From CALZJC01 sp963781065 (GTDB lineage Bacteria > Acidobacteriota > Thermoanaerobaculia > Multivoradales > JAHEKO01): a DNA stretch of 64,000 bases. Of this stretch, positions 62,861 to 64,000 are shown one piece after another; positions within the stretch are counted from its first letter, which is position 1, and every line of letters starts with the position of its first letter. Location of the stretch: NCBI GenBank assembly GCA_963781065.1, contig CAWAET010000007.1, positions 310,001 through 374,000 on the forward strand, in the 5' to 3' direction. A model generated the notes under the pieces. It made no database searches. It was not told the origin of the DNA and saw only the letters and a list, made by a program, of their open reading frames with translations. Both the position numbers and the translations under genes were made by a program.

Positions 62861-64000
62861 TCAGCGGTCGATCTTGATCACGGCGGCCTGCTCCCTGCCC
62901 TCGAGCGCCGCCGCGATCTCTCCGGAGATCCGGTCGGCAGCCTCCTGGACGGGATCGTCGCCGAGGTGGGCGTAGCGCTCGGTGGTGGCGGCCTGGGAGT
63001 GGCCCAGGATCTTGCCGATGACGAGCAGGCTCTCGCCGCCGCCGGCCGCGACGGCGGCGAAGCTGTGGCGTAGGTCGTGGATGCGGACGTCGTCCAGGCC
63101 GGCCCGGGTCTTGATCCGGTCCCAGATCTTGGCGATGCCGACGAGGTGGGTGCCGGCCTTCTTGCCGGCGATGACGTGGGGGTTGCCTTCGACGCGCGGG
63201 TGATCGGCGAGCAGGCGCAAGGTGGCGGCGCCGAGGGGCACGGTCTTGGGGCCGGTCTTCGAGTCCTCGAGCCGCAGCAGACGGCGCTCGAAGTCGACCT
63301 GGTCCCAGCGCAGGGCGAGGATCTCCATGCGCCGGCAGCCGGTGAGGATCAGGAGACGCAGGGCGGCGATCGCGCTCAGCGGGCGCCGTGCCGTCCGCTT
63401 CGGCCTCGGCGAGGGCCTCGCCCAGCCTCGCCAGCTCGGCGGTGCTCAGGAAGCGCTCACGGGCCTTCTCGGGGTAGCGCTCGACGTGCCGGCAGGGGTT
63501 CGAGTTGTCGGGGCGCAGGCCCCACTTCTCCGCCAGGTTGAACATCTTGCTGGTGAGCGCCAGCGCCCGGTTGGCGCGACCCGGGGTCTTGCGCACCGAG
63601 TGGTGGAGTCGAGCGACGTCGGCCCGGGTGATCGAGTCGACCCGGCGCGAGCCGAGCCGCGGCAGGATGATCTGCCGCAGGAGACTCCTGTCCTCGCGCA
63701 CGCTTCCGGGTTTCTTCTTCGGGATGGCGTGCTCCTCGATGTACTGCTGGGCCAGCTCCGCGACCGTGAGGCCCTCCGGCGGCCTCTCGAGGAGGTCCTC
63801 GCCCTCGCGGGCCGCGACGAGCACCTGCTGGGCCAGGGCGCGAGCTCGCTGGACGGTCAGCGGCCCGTCCTTCGTCGGCTGGCCGTAGCGGCCGAGGCTG
63901 ACGATCCGCTTGCGGCCCTTGATGCGGTAGGCGACGACGAAGCTCTTGGCGCCCGAGGGGTAGACCCGGAGGCCGAAGGCGGGCTGGGTGTCGTCCCAGC
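62861..64000 (-). CDS. Second tyrosine recombinase (frameshifted, cut by window edge)
   Basis: A phage/island-type integrase whose N-terminus lies beyond 64000. Order: a DUF4102-like arm-binding part ('AFGLRVYPSGAKSFVVAYRIKGRKRIVSLGRYG'), a core-binding domain ('LLRQIILPRLGSRRVDSITRADVARLHHSV', 'ALALTSKMFNLAEKWGLRPDNSNPCRHVERYPEKARERFLS'), then after one extra base at about 63385 the catalytic domain 'LLILTGCRRMEILALRW', 'DLRHSFAAVAA', 'IGKILGHSQAATTERYAHL'. Catalytic R, H/R, H and Y are all visible. It is related to, but clearly distinct from, the recombinase at 53466. Target site unknown; a tRNA-Arg 3' fragment lies about 2 kb to its left. Confidence 0.88.

Overview
The window is a high-GC chromosomal segment, most likely from an Acidobacteriota bacterium (inference). 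The supports are a VWFA protein of the type described as 'VWFA-related Acidobacterial domain', many exported lipoproteins and outer-membrane proteins, a decaheme cytochrome with an MtrB/PioB-type porin, and GC-biased third codon positions throughout. No rRNA, intact tRNA or CRISPR array was seen. Most of the window is ordinary chromosome with short operons.

1-11 kb: an acyl-CoA ligase (cut by the window edge), UMF1-type transporter, Kbp-like BON/LysM protein, DUF937 protein, VWFA protein, TlpA remnant, TerB-like protein, M23 peptidase and ABC exporter. 11-23 kb: lipoprotein, a coupled CHAT-like lipoprotein plus secreted metallophosphoesterase, MazEF-type pair, GAF-GGDEF cyclase with CBS protein, ferredoxin, GNAT, nucleotide pyrophosphatase-like lipoprotein and DUF72 protein. 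23-34 kb: MtrB/PioB barrel with DmsE decaheme cytochrome (extracellular electron transfer), small barrel, YjjG-type phosphatase, TPR protein, and an unusual cluster of exported protein, HTH fusion and Ig-like lipoprotein. 33-49 kb: hydrolase, methyltransferase, gamma-glutamyltransferase, citrate synthase, subtilase with WSD repeats, PilZ, patatin opposite a lipase-like gene, PQQ-propeller, alanine racemase, NagX-like and DUF819 membrane proteins.

49.6-54.85 kb is a compact integrated element. It is bounded by 16-bp direct repeats, one of which overlaps the DUF819 stop codon. It carries a tyrosine recombinase, a Swt1-type HEPN/DUF5343 pair and a TIR-coiled coil-membrane protein, and looks like a minimal defence cargo. 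From 55 kb follow a CPBP protease, Phd/PIN pair, diaminopimelate decarboxylase and class-A-beta-lactamase-like hydrolase. The last 4.5 kb is mobile again: AAA ATPase, 3' fragment of a tRNA-Arg, RHS toxin tail fused to half of a HepT toxin with a coupled lipoprotein (probable immunity), MntA-type antitoxin and a second tyrosine recombinase running off the end.

Two window-wide patterns stand out. About ten recognisable genes are each broken by exactly one extra base, always +1, and one more by an in-frame TGA; sequencing or assembly error is the simplest explanation, so these genes are given with their reconstructed extents. A family of palindromic repeats (554, 3480 and 23046) with shared terminal inverted repeats shows compensatory base changes between copies.
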